In this document: piece after piece, positions 1-12,458 of the stretch
How the letters are laid out: each line of letters starts with the position of its first letter
Numbering within the stretch: position 1 is the stretch's first letter
Source: Theobroma cacao
Lineage: Eukaryota > Streptophyta > Magnoliopsida > Malvales > Malvaceae
Length of the DNA stretch: 64,000 bases
Direction of reading: 5' to 3'
Assembly (NCBI RefSeq): GCF_000208745.1
Contig: NC_030851.1
Coordinates: forward strand, 12,326,948 to 12,390,947
The notes under the pieces: generated by a model
What the model was told of the DNA's origin: nothing
Database searches by the model: none
The model's input: the letters and a program-made list of their open reading frames with translations, nothing else
Position numbers and translations under genes: made by a program

Positions 1-744
1 CGTCGGGATAAATCCGAACTCTAAACTCCAATACCCGTTAAGTCAAATAGTTGTTGTTAAAAAATAATATATATAAAAAATTTATATAATGTTGCATTTG
101 AATTTAAATTAATAATATTAGTTAATTAGCTTAAATAAATATTACTAAATAAAGTTAATTTAATCGTTTGGAAAAATTAATTAATTATTTATTTGATAAG
201 TTATATAATCAAGTTAAACGTTAACCAACAATGTTAATTAAAAGATATGGATCTAAATAAAAATAATAATAATAAATAATAATAATAAAATAAATAAATA
301 ATTCAAAAAAATGACAAAATAATATATAAATAAGGTGATAAATTATTAAACACATAATTGGATGAATTACCAACCAACTAATTAATAAACACGGTCATGT
401 AGATTTCATCATTTTATATTGTCATTGCATGCCACATTTATTTTGCAAATGGCGCGGGAATCCCGAGGATGGGATTTCCCCGAGGAGCTCGTAGAGACGA
501 GTTCTTCCAGGGATATCTCTAGGTGAGGAAGAATTTTGAGACTTTACAAAAGCGTTGGGATGGTTTTCGAATAATTTTTCAATAAAAATTACCGACTCCA
601 TCATTTAAAATAAACAAGTCATGACATCATTTTACGCTTGCATCATGTGCATACGTAAAACTAAATAAAAAACTCAGTCTATCAATTTAATAAAATTTTA
701 ATTAATAAAGTAGGGATTAAATTAAGAAAATGCTATATTAAGAT

Positions 745-1020
745 AACTTAAAATTAAATGGTACCGTTCGTGGAACGGGCGCCACGGAGGTGCTAACCCT
801 TCTCCGTGAGTAACCGCACTCCAGAACCCATCTCTAAAAATGTAGACCAGTTCTCGTTCTTTCGACGGGCCTAAAATTAATTTAGGGCTTCGTCGATTAG
901 AATCGGGTTAATAGGTGATCAATCACACCTTAGATAAAAAAGATTGGTGGCGACTCCTAACAGATTTTAATTTTCGCTCGCGTCTGGCCGACGGGTTCCC
1001 GGACCCGCACGTCATGACAG
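745..1020. mobile_element. LTR-type retrotransposon remnant
   Basis: A GC-richer island in AT-rich DNA. It contains the phrase TGGCGACTCC near 950, the same motif that forms the tRNA-Arg-type primer site of the Tat element at 45829, and ends in a GC-rich tail finishing CATGACA. This resembles the 3' part of a gypsy LTR plus primer site. No coding region is attached and no second LTR is seen, so family and boundaries are uncertain. Confidence 0.4.
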
Positions 1021-1694
1021 TTTAATCTTTCGTTTTTCTTCTCTGGTTAGGCTAATGAATGTCCCGTTAGTCTCTAGACTTATCTCATCATCATCGGAAT
1101 CAAACTCCTCACTAACATGATCTTTCCCTTCAAATTCCGCATTATGAAAACCCATCATCAATAGATTTTGTAGTAATACATTACATTAAGACGATCTTGG
1201 AATATCTTCCTGCAGTGAGTTTTGCTGATCATTCACATCTGTTTCACTCTTACTTCTGTCATTACTGTCTAGGCTGATTCTTTTTTTTTTATCCTACTTT
1301 GACAGATTCTTGTTGCAGTATTCCTCCTAAATTAAATAGAGGGGTCCCTAAGGAGTTTGCTTCCATGTAAGGCTAATCCAGGGTTTTCTAGCTTTGGTGT
1401 AAGTTAGCAAAATCACTTTAACATGCGTTTAGAGAGAAAAAAGAAAAAATGAAAAAAATTCATTTAACCCAAATTTTTGAAATCTTGGTGCTACTAATGT
1501 TAATGAAAACGCTAAACCTCAATTTTCTTTTTTGGTACTGGCTAAACCTAGACTTTGGACTATTGAAGAAAAGTAACCAAATATTTGGTAACGCAAGAAA
1601 AAATGAAATCATGAGATCGATTTTGGTATAAATTATCTTTTTAATTATAATATAACGATAAAATATATGTAAGATATAATGAATATAAATTTAT
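1021..1694. other. Non-coding stretch, no gene seen
   Basis: AT-rich sequence with only short chance reading frames, such as 1449-1631. It contains short homopolymers and no recognisable protein, RNA gene or terminal repeat. Bases 1-744 are similar, with TAA/AAT-rich low-complexity DNA around 255-300. Confidence 0.5.
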
Positions 1695-2789
1695 TGTAAC
1701 ATCCCATCCCTAGGATGTTAATTTAATAGAGATATTTTTCCAATTAAAATAAATTATGGGTATTGAATAAGGTGTGGGAAAGCATAGGGAAGTGAATGAG
1801 AAGGTGTAAAAAAAATGATATTTATAGTAAAATAATATTAAAATAAGAAAAAGATCTAATTAATAATTAAATATGAATAAGAGACTTTATGATATTTAGT
1901 TTGGTCTAAATGGGGGAGATTTGTGTATAAATAGCAATTATAAGGGATAAATAATATTTTAATATAAGAGATGGTTGGTGAAATGTACATGCATAGAGGG
2001 ACGAAAAAGGAAGATCTTAGCATGTGTAGGAGAGAGAATGTTACACATGCATATAAAGAAATAAAATTACATAGCGCATGTGAGCACTTAAATATGTGCT
2101 TAGATATATGTATACGTGCAAGAAATATATAAGTGAATACAAAGGAATAATGCATGTATATATAAATATATATAGTTAATTAACTAAAGCATGCACAAGT
2201 ATACATGTTAAGTATCATGAGCCAACCTTGTATCAAACCATGATAGGGTAGAGTTATTTATGAGATTGAGTCTTTTGTACCTGTAAGAGAAATGTCCCTC
2301 TTTCAAACAATCTAATAGCTCATGGTGACACCTCCAGAAATACTTGTTAAGTTTTTCGGGGGAAAGACCCTATAGGAAAGAAATGTCCTCATTTCAAGCA
2401 TTGTAATGGCTACTAGTAGAATACTTGTAAAATCTTGTAAACTCTTTATAAGGGGTGAGTAGTCGATGGATTATTGGGTTGCCTCACTAGTAAAAGTATG
2501 TTTGTAGCGAATCATCTAGGGCTGCCCCTATGGTCTTACGATGGCATGTTTTGGTCCCTTTGTAATTAATTTCATATTAATAAAATATTTTTCATTTTTA
2601 TGACTAAGTGGTTGCATATATGGCATTCGATGTGCCTTTTTATTTGATGTGTGTTCTCTTAGTCTGATTTATTGTTATTATTAATGTTGGAACAGATATA
2701 ACTAAGTATTGGGCGACTTACGTGGAAGCATCCACTCAAGTGCCGCATAGACTATCGTATACTTAGGCAAAGGAGCGTAGTTCGTGACA
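1695..2789 (+). mobile_element. 5' LTR of a truncated Ty3/gypsy element
   Basis: The segment starts TGTAACATCCC and ends CGTGACA, the usual TG...CA ends of a gypsy LTR. Two bases after its end lies a tRNA-iMet-type primer binding site, followed by a decayed gag. That order (LTR, primer site, gag) supports the call. The 3' LTR is absent because the element stops near 7800, so length (about 1.1 kb) and start rest on the terminal dinucleotides only. Confidence 0.62.
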
Positions 2790-2791
2790 GT

Positions 2792-2803
2792 TGGTATCAG
2801 AGC
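2792..2803 (+). other. Primer binding site, tRNA-iMet type
   Basis: TGGTATCAGAGC, complementary to the 3' end of plant initiator tRNA-Met, sits just after the LTR end at 2789. This is the standard minus-strand primer site of many plant retrotransposons and fixes the LTR boundary and the + orientation. Confidence 0.8.
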
Positions 2804-2816
2804 ACGGGTGAGACAT

Positions 2817-5800
2817 GCTGATCTAGAATGTAAAAATGTTGACCATGCGAAGTGCACTAAAGGACCATCAAAGGATTGATGAGCTAGAGGCCGCGGTGGC
2901 TGCAGTAAAAGCTTAGATGGTTTCGCGTGAACGAATAGATGAAATTGAAACAGTCCAACGGGAATAGTCCGAGATGATTAATACCCTGAGTACTGAGATC
3001 AAGGATGCATTGAGCACTCTCCAAGGTGAGATTGGAGAATTGAAGGCTTAGGTAAATCTTTTGATTATTGCTGCAGGTAATGCTAGTAGGAGTCTAAGAG
3101 ATCGAGGGAAAAAGGCCAAAGTGTCGAAACCCAAGCAATCCAAAGGGGCTCGAAATGCTAAATAGTTGGAGAACTTCTTTTTTGATATGGAACAATATTT
3201 TTGAGCTGTGCGCATGGAGTCGGAGGAGGACAAACTGGCAATGACTTCAATGTATCTGGCTGGAGACGTAAAGTTGTGCTAGCGTTCCAAATTCATCGAT
3301 GCTGAGTGTCGTATCAACACTTGGGCAGACCTAAAGCATGAATTGAAGAACCAGTTTTTCTTTGAGAATGTTAAGTTTATGGCGTGACGGAAGTTGCGAA
3401 ATTTGTCACAAACGGGATCAGTGCGGGAGTTTGTGAGAAACTTTTTTACTTTAATGCTAGATATCAGGGATATGATTGAAAAAAATAAACTATTTTATTG
3501 TCAAGCCAAGCTCGACAATATGTTTATTATGTCATTCCTACATAAGAATACATGTTTGCTTACTTGGGTACCTCGAAAATCGTTAAAGGACGGCATTGTA
3601 CCAAATGGTACAATTAAGTTGAATTAAGCCTCAAACTAGTCTAAATAGAGATTTTAAGATGAAATTGAGAATTTTAAAACCCCGGAATGACTTAAAATGG
3701 TGATTCGGAGTTCAAGGACCGATTTGAAATCAAATTGGAATTTTCATGAGTCAGGGGCAAAATGGTCATTTTACCATCCGAGGTTAAAATTGGAATGTTG
3801 GAAGAAGTTTTTGATCAAGATTGACTATTTAGAACATAATTTGAGTTTGAGAAGTGAAAAATTTTAATTCCGACATATTTCCGAGCATAAGGGCAAAATA
3901 GTCATTTTACACCACCCAACACTTATCCAACACATGGATTTTACCCAATATTATCATTGATAATTGAGGAAATTTAAGTGATGAAGAGAGATTGCTTAAT
4001 GGGTAAGTATGACACATGGACCAATGGAATGGTGACATGTGTCAAATTTTCATTCATTTATTATTTGGCTTAAAAATCAGCACAAAATTAGCCCATTTCT
4101 CTTCATATGGCCGGCCAAAGAAAGAACAAAGGAAGAAAAGAAAGAACAAGAACCCTAGGGTGAAAATTCGAAAGAAAATTGGTGGATTTCAAGTAATCAA
4201 GCAATCAAAGGTAAAATTTCTTGATTTTGACTTGTGATCTACCTTTCCCATGCATTCTTTTGCATTTTCCATAGTTGAATCACAAGATATCATGAAGGAT
4301 TCATGGCTGACCGAATTTACAAAGAGAAGATTTGATGATTTATTTGGTTAGATTTTGAGATATTTTAGTGTTTATAGTTGATTTATCATGTTTGGAAGGA
4401 AAACAAGTAAGAAAAATCACATGTTCTTCATGGATTCTTCATTGGCCGAATTTCATAAAGACAATATTGAAGATGAATCTTGTAATGTCTTATGTTATTT
4501 AGTTAAAATTTAATGAATTGTGGTGGTGGAAATCGAAAATGGTAATGTTTAGCATGAAAAATCGTATACCCCTCAAGAACCTCCATTGGCTGAATCTTCC
4601 TTGTAGAGTATTGATGATGATTTTGATTTTACTTTAAGTGATTTGGTTAGGAATTAGTGATTTATGGTGTGAGAATCAAGCTTGAAAAATTATAGTGTTG
4701 ATGCACCCACCATGGTCGAATTTTCTAAGAGAAAATGTGAGGATGATTTTGCCATATTTCAAGTTATTTAATTTGTGTTTGATGATTTGGAGTATTGAGA
4801 GAAAAATGGAATTAAATGGAGTTAAATTGGACATATTGGCCAATTAATCGGGTGACAGATCAAATTAGGCCAATACCCTTTTATTTAGGTACATAATTGA
4901 ATTTGTGTAAAATACCATGTTTAGACGATAATCCGAACAATTTGCATTCCATTTCATGCATTAGTTTAGAGCCTGTATTGGTTTTATAACAATTTAGCAC
5001 AAATGTAGTATATGGCTTATTGTGCATTATGTCTAGGTGGTGAGCATTCTGGTAAAAGTAAAGAGATAGTACCTGAGGATTAAGAATCAGAATAATCGAA
5101 ATTTGACTCCCGAAATAGTGAGTAACCTTACTATCATCTTAATTATCTAAAGTAGTTTTTATCCGATTTTGTGATTTTATGGAAAATGAGTTTAAATGGT
5201 AAATCTTTATGTTTTATAAGCAAAATGTGTTTAAATGAAATGATTTTATAAATTGTCTTAAAATTGAATGATGGCTTTGAAAATAGAGTAATTGGAGACC
5301 ATTTGATGTATTGTGAATTTATGGTTCTAATTGATTGGCTTATGACAATATTGGCATGAATGGCTAAATTGGTATTTGTGTTAAAAATGTATAAACTATT
5401 GTTTGCCTTGATAGGCTGGATTGTGATAAAATTGTCATGTCATGCTGTTGAATTTTTATTGTATGGTGGGTTATAATTGGTCGCTGTAGTGGACGGATTC
5501 CGTGGACCAGCCAATTAGAGGGGCACGGTAACCCTATTATATTCATACATTAGTATGAAAGGCGCGGATGGATAACTCCTGAGGTTAACACTTTAAAGTT
5601 CATTTCACACTAAACCACCACGTGAGGGTGAACTCAGCCAACGCCAAGGAACGGTTATGTTTTCAAAATAAAAATATAATTTATGCGTACATAACTTTTT
5701 AACAACCTTGACGGACTCGATTGGGATAGCCCTCGGCCAAGGTATCCCTGATAACTGAGTATGAGAATGATTTTGGCACAAGCCAAACTTTTCAGGAAAT

Positions 5801-7800
5801 CATAAGCCTCGTTGTTTATTTTGGTGAAATGAATCTATTTTATCTTATTAAAATGAGTTCGAAATGCTGTGAATCATTTTTATGCTAATCTATTTTATCT
5901 GTCTCCATTTACTTGGCTTTAGATATTTTAGATGATATTTGTTTACTCACTAGGATTATATAATCTCACCACCTTCCTTTTCACCCATTTCAAGCTCAAG
6001 ATAATCAGTAGATAGCTCACTTTGTTGAGGGCTACAGTTAGACTTGCATCCTCAAAAACTGTAGGTTTACTGCTTTTGATACTTTTGGTCGTTCGTGGGC
6101 CCATGTGTCACTGTAAATTAAATTTTATACTTTGGTTATCTGTATTACAGTATGTATGAATTTATTTAGCTTTTACGCTACAAAAATTATTTACCGATAA
6201 CTCTATAAATATTATTTTATAAGAAAATAAAATATTTTATTGAATATTTTTATTATATTCAAATAGTCATAATTTCATTTTAAATGAAGGTTTTAGACGT
6301 TTAAACTTATTTTTTATTATGAATTATGTGTTTTATACTCATACTACATTTTTAGCTGGTTTCGAAATTTTTAGAAAAAAATGACCAAAATGCCCATATG
6401 AGACAAAAATCATTTTTTTATTGATTTAAGTTGAAAATAGCTTAAAATCTCTCAAAACATGATATTTGGCAATGGTTACTCACTGGGGAAATGAGAAACT
6501 GATATTAAAGTCTTGCGGGGTTTCGGTTGACATTCCGAAAAATGAGTGTCGATCGGGACACCGAGACTGTTGTCACGGGCTCCAGGAGAGTACCGAGTTG
6601 TGACATTTATTTTCTTGAGGGTTTGAAACCATGAGCGAGGACGGAGTTACAGCGACAGAGGGTACAGGATGTGGCTTCGGCAATGGTGGCTGTTGAGCAC
6701 CTCACTGATTATAGTGAAAACTCCTATAAAAGAAAAGATTTTCCATTCAAGACCAATAGCTCTAGCTTAAACAGTGGGGCAAAATTTCTGATAGTAAGTA
6801 GACCCTCAAGTAGGGGAGGCGATAGGAGACCACTTGCTAGAGATTCACCTAAACCGAGAGCAAACAAGCCATGAAATGTCAAACCATGGCCACCAATATC
6901 TTGTTTTCTATGCAAAGAACCTCATCGAGTAGCTGACTATCCTTGTCAAGCAGCTGACTGTCCTCATCAAGCAGCTCTCAGTGCGATATGTACTGTCAAT
7001 GTTGAGACACCTCCACCCCACACAACAGTCAAAGAAGCCGAGGAAAAGCCAGCACGAATGGGTTCTATTTGCTTCCTTAGTGCCTTGCAAGCTCAAATAG
7101 AAAAGATGGAGAAGGAGTCCCAACGAAGTCTAATGTATGTAGAGGTGTTACTGAATGAGAAAAGTATTAAAACCATGCTCGACACGGGGGCCTCAAATAC
7201 TTTCATCACCCCAAGAGAGGCATAGAGGTGTGGTTTTAAAGTTGAGAAGGATTTTGGATAGATGAAAGCAGTTAACTTGCTAGCTTCGACTATAATGGGA
7301 AATGCTAAAGACGTAAAGATTAAGATTGGCTCTTGGGAAGGGAAGATAAACTTGGCTGTAGCCACTATAGATGATTTTGATTTTGTTTTAGGCTTGGATT
7401 TTATGACGAAAGCTCAAGCCATCCTTTTCCCTGCTGCAAGTTGTTTAATGTTTTTCAGAGAATGACAATGTGTGGTACCAGCTACAATCCTTCCTAAAAG
7501 CGGGAAAAAAATTATATTAGCTATACAATTTAAGAACGGGATTAAGAAAGGTAAGCCCTCCTACGTAGCCATGCCCATCTACAAAGGTAAAGATAACAAA
7601 AACCCAATACCCGAAGAAGTGAAACTAGTGTTGGAAGAATTTTAAGATATGATGCAAAACAACTACCAAAGGTCCTACCACCTCGACGAGTTGTTGATCA
7701 TGAGATAGAATTACTTTTAGGAGTTAAGTCGCCTGCAAAAGGGCCTTACCGAATGGCTTCCCCAGAGTTAGCGGAGTTGAGGAAAGCATTCTTAAACCAT
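2817..7800 (+). pseudogene. Ty3/gypsy gag-protease relic, truncated in RT
   Basis: This is a dead gypsy polyprotein in two pieces. From 2830 to 3498 the gag is readable (coiled-coil-like region, then the segment around NTWADLKHELKNQF) but is cut by many stops, several of them TAG where Trp or Gln is expected. It resumes at 6611, after an inserted solo LTR, with gag sequence including LEGLKPW and ELQRQRVQDVASAM. A zinc knuckle (CFLCKEPHRVADYPC) lies near 6903-6947 and the aspartic protease motif MLDTGASNTF near 7174-7203. Around 7640-7800 the beginning of reverse transcriptase is readable with stops, then homology ends abruptly. No RT core, integrase or 3' LTR follows, so the element is truncated. 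Primer type and gag style suggest a chromovirus-like lineage, which is inference. Confidence 0.75.
3499..6605 (+). mobile_element. 3.1-kb solo LTR inside gypsy gag
   Basis: A 3107-bp segment starts TGTCA and ends TGACA and is flanked by a perfect 5-bp target duplication, TTTAT (3494-3498 and 6606-6610). Gag reads on across the excised segment, so the insertion point is certain. No primer site, gag or pol lies inside, so this is a single LTR, presumably left after recombination between the LTRs of a full element. The long LTR suits large-LTR gypsy families; I did not assign one. Reading frames inside (3394-3627, 4016-4237, 5364-5546) look like chance. Confidence 0.85.
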
Positions 7801-8814
7801 TGATTCTTCTTTATCCGAGATTTTTTAGAATCGATATTTTGCTCTTCTAGAAATCAATTCTTCTTGCACTTTGGGCACTAAATTCAAAATCCAAATTTGT
7901 TCTTACCTGTCCTATCCTTGTCCTATCTCCACTCTTTTCTTCTTTTTCTTTTTCAAGTTTCTAATTTTTCTTTTTTTGCAACTTCAAGATAGAGGGAGCT
8001 AATGGCATTTTAAAGGTTAAGGGTCATGAAATTATGAAATCCAATAAATAAGATCTATGCACAAAAATTGATTTAATGGGATACATAAAGATGCATAATT
8101 CATCTGTAAATACAAACCATTAGTAGGATGCATATTGATGCACTACTCATATAAAAAGAGTCTACTAAATGATCCAACATGAATAATTGGATAATAATCT
8201 TTATTTGATGAAATAAATTCAAAGTAGTTGAATATATTAAATAAGATAAACATATTCTGTGCATATTATAAGGTTAGTGTGAGTAAGATAATTACTCATT
8301 AAAAACGTATAAGATACATTTGCCAGTCTAATAAAAAAATGAAATAAGACTAAACAGTTAGAGTCTAAAAGGGGACTCAACAAAAGAATTTAGGATGACA
8401 TGTTAAAGGAGTTTAACATAAAGAGAATTTTGAGTGTTAAAAGTGACATAAAGTCATGATTGAGCGATTATATTCGAATGGTTCCAAAACAATAGATAAT
8501 TGTATGATTATATCTATACTCGAATATAAACCTTTTGTTTAGGCTACAAAAGGAGAAATATTTGGATCATTGGTTTAATAAACTAATAATTGATTCCGAG
8601 TTGTTAAAGTAACAACAAGAGCCATAATAATGGAATCAAGGTCTCGTTGTGATCTAAATTAGTATTTCTATTATGACAATGGAGATTGTCAAACATATAA
8701 ATTAATATATTCCCAAACATTGTAATTTGAGTTGTTCTAGTGGAGACACAATCGCTAAGCGAAAGAATTCGATATTGGATACATTAGCAATTGACTCAAG
8801 TGCAAGTAGGAGAC
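7801..8814. other. AT-rich spacer, possible copia 3' tail
   Basis: No gene is seen. A pyrimidine-rich part (7800-7980) is followed by AT-rich sequence. The last bases before 8815 read like a short purine tract next to an LTR start, so the second half may be the 3' non-coding end of a lost copia element. No RNase H or other pol domain is readable. Confidence 0.35.
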
Positions 8815-10330
8815 TGTTGGTATATGCCCTTAAGCCAATCAGATTGCTCAATGAATATATATTGTCATTTAATGCATGCTTAATTGCATAATTAAATGTA
8901 ATAAAGGTTTTTCTTCATGTTAGTGCAATAATAAAGTGTTATTAAATACTAATTGGATGAAGCCCATGGAACTTAAAGGCTTTGTAAGAGAATTATAAAA
9001 TCATTACAATTATGAGATCATTATGCATCAAAGCCATGTTCTTCAAAATTTTTCTTGGTCATTATATTATTAAGACAGGACATTGACAAAACTCAAAGAC
9101 TGGTACTGTTAAGGCTTTTTACTTAGAAAGTAAGCAATTGATCTCATAAATTGAAGTATATGGGATACTTGAAGATAATATGTAAAACTTGTTAAAGAAC
9201 AAGTTCACTAAACATGACCCTCTATAAAAACTCCATTTGGTATTTCATTTAAATGTTTACGGAATATGTTTCATGTGATAGTCGTCCAGATAATCCTCAG
9301 ACTTGAGAGACTAAGTCATATTGTATGAGGAACAGCATACTTTGATTTCATCCCTACAGGTCTGAAGGAGACCAGATGCCTAAACAGGGTGTTTTTTGGG
9401 TATGCGATGCAGCATACGAAGGTGGATGAGTGGTCAAAAGATGACTCATCACCCCAAGTGATATGAAGGGATGTATCTCACTTGTTCTCAATTCTAGATT
9501 AACTTGTATAAAGTCTTTGGCCAAAGCATAATGAATTTGAGGAAAGTTAGTTTTCTAAATTCATAAGGTTAGTCATGAATTATGAGAACTAATATGGAAT
9601 GTCATAAGTAGACATTGAGCCATGCTTTATGACATATCAGGGATATTTGATGAAAGAACTGTATTACATGGAGAGGCTTATCACTTAAAGGTTTTGTCAA
9701 ATTTTTTAATTGACTCTCTAAAATTTAGGTGGTCATGATGTATTGCTAGATGCCGTTCATGATCTATAAATATAAGTTAATTATTAATTGATATTTGATT
9801 ATAATTTATATTTATTTTCAATATATTAGAAGCCTAATGGGTCATACATAATAAGTGACATGATTGAGATTAAATAAGGATAATTAATTAAGTTGGGCTT
9901 AATTAAAATAAACCAAAATAAAGTGAAAAAATTAATTAAGTGCACAAGGACTTAATTGAATAAAATACAAATGTTGTATTTAGGGTTGCAACTTAGTTTG
10001 GTTATATAAATATGTTATGTTAGTCAACTAAAATAATGATGAAAAAGAAAACCGTCAGCCACTTCTTAGTTGTTTCATGAAATTAAGAAGAAAAAAAACT
10101 TTCTTTATCTGACAGAAACAAGACTCGACAAGAACTTTTGATATATTTTGTTTTAGAACAAAACTTGATAGCACAAGAAAAATCCTACTTTTATAAAGGC
10201 CTTATTCGGTCACTATATGGATTACTGTTAGAAGTCAAACACTTGGGTGGCTAAAGATTTGACAAATCCTAAAGGTGAAAAAGCAAAAATTTCGACTATA
10301 GGATTTCAAACTAACTTATTCTCTTTTTCA
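8815..10330 (+). mobile_element. Possible copia-type LTR remnant
   Basis: The sequence starts TGTTGGTATATGCCC directly after AGTGCAAGTAGGAGAC, the polypurine-tract-then-LTR arrangement common in plant copia elements. The body is non-coding and AT-rich, and a later part (about 10030-10290) looks like a leader. I cannot find the matching LTR, a clear CA end or a target duplication, so the right boundary is only a guess and this could be another repeat. Confidence 0.33.
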
Positions 10331-10797
10331 GATTTTTTGCTTCATTACAAGCCCTTTTGGATTTAATTGATTTTTTATTACGATATCTAGAACAAAGTAT
10401 GTAATGCTTAAACTTATCAATGTTCATAATTAGTTTGAAAATTACATAAAAACACAAACATTGATCTTGTGGGATTTGGTTGTTTCTTTTATTAAATGCA
10501 TGTTTTATTTTTTTCACTGCATTATGATTTTAATTTCATGATTAATTTCATATTTGAGCATGAGGTCGATCCTAGCATGTTAGTAGTCTCTGTTATTGTA
10601 GATCTTTCTCTTTTTGCTAAGGTGGGTTTTTTTTTTTTTTTTTTGTTCACCGAGACATAAAGAATGAAAAAGTTGGAATAACTCAACAAAAGAGTGGCAC
10701 TTAAACATTGAAAGCATGGGTAGTTTAGTTATTTTTTGACATTTATTAAGAGTTTTGAGATAGAGTATCCATTTCTGAATACTAATGCACCTACAAT

Positions 10798-11005
10798 CAG
10801 TGATGGAGTCAGAATTTTATATTTAAAGGGACAAAAATAAGAAATTCAATGTTTGGAGGGACGAAATTATATATTTTTTTAAAAAATAGGGAACAAAACT
10901 ATAAAATTTGGAAAAAAAAATAAAGAAAATTGATTAAATTTTAAAATTTTAGGGGGGACGAGGGCTCCTACTAGCTCGCCCCCCCTCCCCCCACCTCCGC
11001 CTCTA
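10798..11005. mobile_element. hAT-type MITE, 208 bp
   Basis: A 208-bp insertion is flanked by a perfect 8-bp target duplication, CCTACAAT (10790-10797 and 11006-11013). The left end reads CAGTGATGGAG and the right end, reverse complemented, TAGAGGCGGAG, an imperfect terminal inverted repeat of the hAT style. It has no coding capacity and holds runs of A and C, so it would need a transposase from elsewhere. Confidence 0.8.
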
Positions 11006-11013
11006 CCTACAAT

Positions 11014-11635
11014 GATATTGTTTTGATGTTCTTTTTGAAAATTTGATTTTTTTTCCTATTGTTTGACTGATACTATAAAAAATATTTTCTATTACTTGGA
11101 TGATTTTATAAAGCACATTATTTGTTTATAATTTGTATCAGATAAATGTTGTATGTTTTGTACTTTAAAGATTTAATTTGTATAAAATTTCAAGTTTTAT
11201 AGATAACATAATATTTAAATTTACTTTCATTTACTTTTTAATAATTAATTTTTTTTATTATTTATTTTGTTTTATGAAATAAATCAAAAAATAAAAGAAA
11301 ATAAAAAATAAGGGATGAAATTAACCATAAAATGAAACTTAAAAACTAAAATATATTTTATAACTACTTAATATTTATGTTAAGAAATTTTCATATATAA
11401 AAGTATTGTTGAAAATTAACATCACATTTTTAAATAAAATATTTTTAAATCAAACAGTATAATATTATATTTTTAATATTTTAATCAATATTTTTTCTTA
11501 TATAAGAAACATTGTAATATTATCCTTTCAACAATCGTGTTGTATAGTAAGATATCATTGGCCATCTAAAATAAAAAGTTAAACGAATATGATGAAATGT
11601 AGCCGATATTCTTTTAGCAGGAGGTAAGGAAAAAG
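11014..11635. other. AT-rich intergenic, no gene seen
   Basis: Low-complexity A/T sequence upstream of the CYP51 promoter. No reading frame of substance, RNA gene or terminal repeat is visible. Confidence 0.6.
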
Positions 11636-11666
11636 ATGGAGCGGGCGAAGCGAATATCGGGGAAGC

Positions 11667-11874
11667 CACGTGTTATCCTACGCTACGAAACAAAAAAGGA
11701 GGATTTTAAATTTGCAACGAAAGGCCCCTCATCCAATTACGAAACGACACGTCAGCATCAAAACAGCCCCCTTGCACACCCACGGTTTTTACCAGATCCA
11801 ACGAGCGCCAGCTCCAAACCGGCTCCGAGTCGAGCTGCGAAAGTGATAATCACGGCTGGGTTCGATTATAAAAT
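11667..11874 (+). promoter_or_regulatory. CYP51 promoter: G-box and TATA box
   Basis: A CACGTG G-box lies at 11667-11672 and a TATA box, TATAAAAT, at 11867-11874. A second CACGTG at 11973-11978 would fall in the transcribed leader if transcription starts about 30 bp after the TATA box. G-boxes bind plant bHLH and bZIP factors; which factor acts here cannot be read from sequence. The upstream location relative to CYP51 (ATG 12459) supports the assignment. Confidence 0.55.
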
Positions 11875-12045
11875 ACTGCTTACTTTCACGAATCCAACAC
11901 TCCTTTGCCTAAGTCTTCAATTCGAAATCAGAACAAATGATTCTGTCAGTTTGCTACGTTTATCTTTAGTCCCACGTGATTCTCTCTCTCATTGGGTCTC
12001 GTTCTTTTTCTTTTCCAATCTTCTGCATTTTGAATCTCAAATCAG

Positions 12046-12420
12046 GTACTTAATTTTACTTTGTTTAGCTTTGATTACTTGGGTTTTTTTTATCTTTAGT
12101 CTCTTGCATTATGACACATTTCTTGGGTTTCTAAATCACATTTTTCTTTCGGTTCTCCGTCGCTTTCTTGTTGAATGCCTATAAAATCATGCTTAGTAAA
12201 GAAGATTGCCAGAAAAGCAGAACCAATTGTCGGCATTTTCTTTTCCCGTTTTCTGTCGATTTGGGCTTTTTGTCTTTTTATTATTATTATTTTTCCTTTT
12301 GAGTAGAGTGGAAAACTGGGCTCAATTTAGTCAATTTTGACTTAAGATACTGTTGATTAAGGATTCTTCTCCCTAGCTTAATTTTCTTAAGTTTTAATCT
12401 TATTTTTCTTTGATTCTCAG
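12046..12420 (+). other. Intron in the CYP51 5' untranslated region
   Basis: A donor (CAAATCAG then GTACTT) and an acceptor after a T-rich tract (TTTGATTCTCAG) bracket 375 bp of T-rich sequence between the predicted transcription start and the ATG at 12459. The exon remaining after it is 38 nt long. Leader introns are common in plant housekeeping genes. Transcript evidence is lacking here. Confidence 0.6.
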
Positions 12421-12458
12421 CTGAGGGTTGATAGAAAATTTATCAAATCAGAGCCGCC

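Noticed and set aside
1856..2155. 99-codon minus frame
   Set aside because: It lies within the gypsy 5' LTR and has no recognisable domain.
11636..12184. 182-codon open frame before CYP51
   Set aside because: It spans the promoter, TATA box, leader and start of the 5'UTR intron, and shows no recognisable domain. It is a chance frame.
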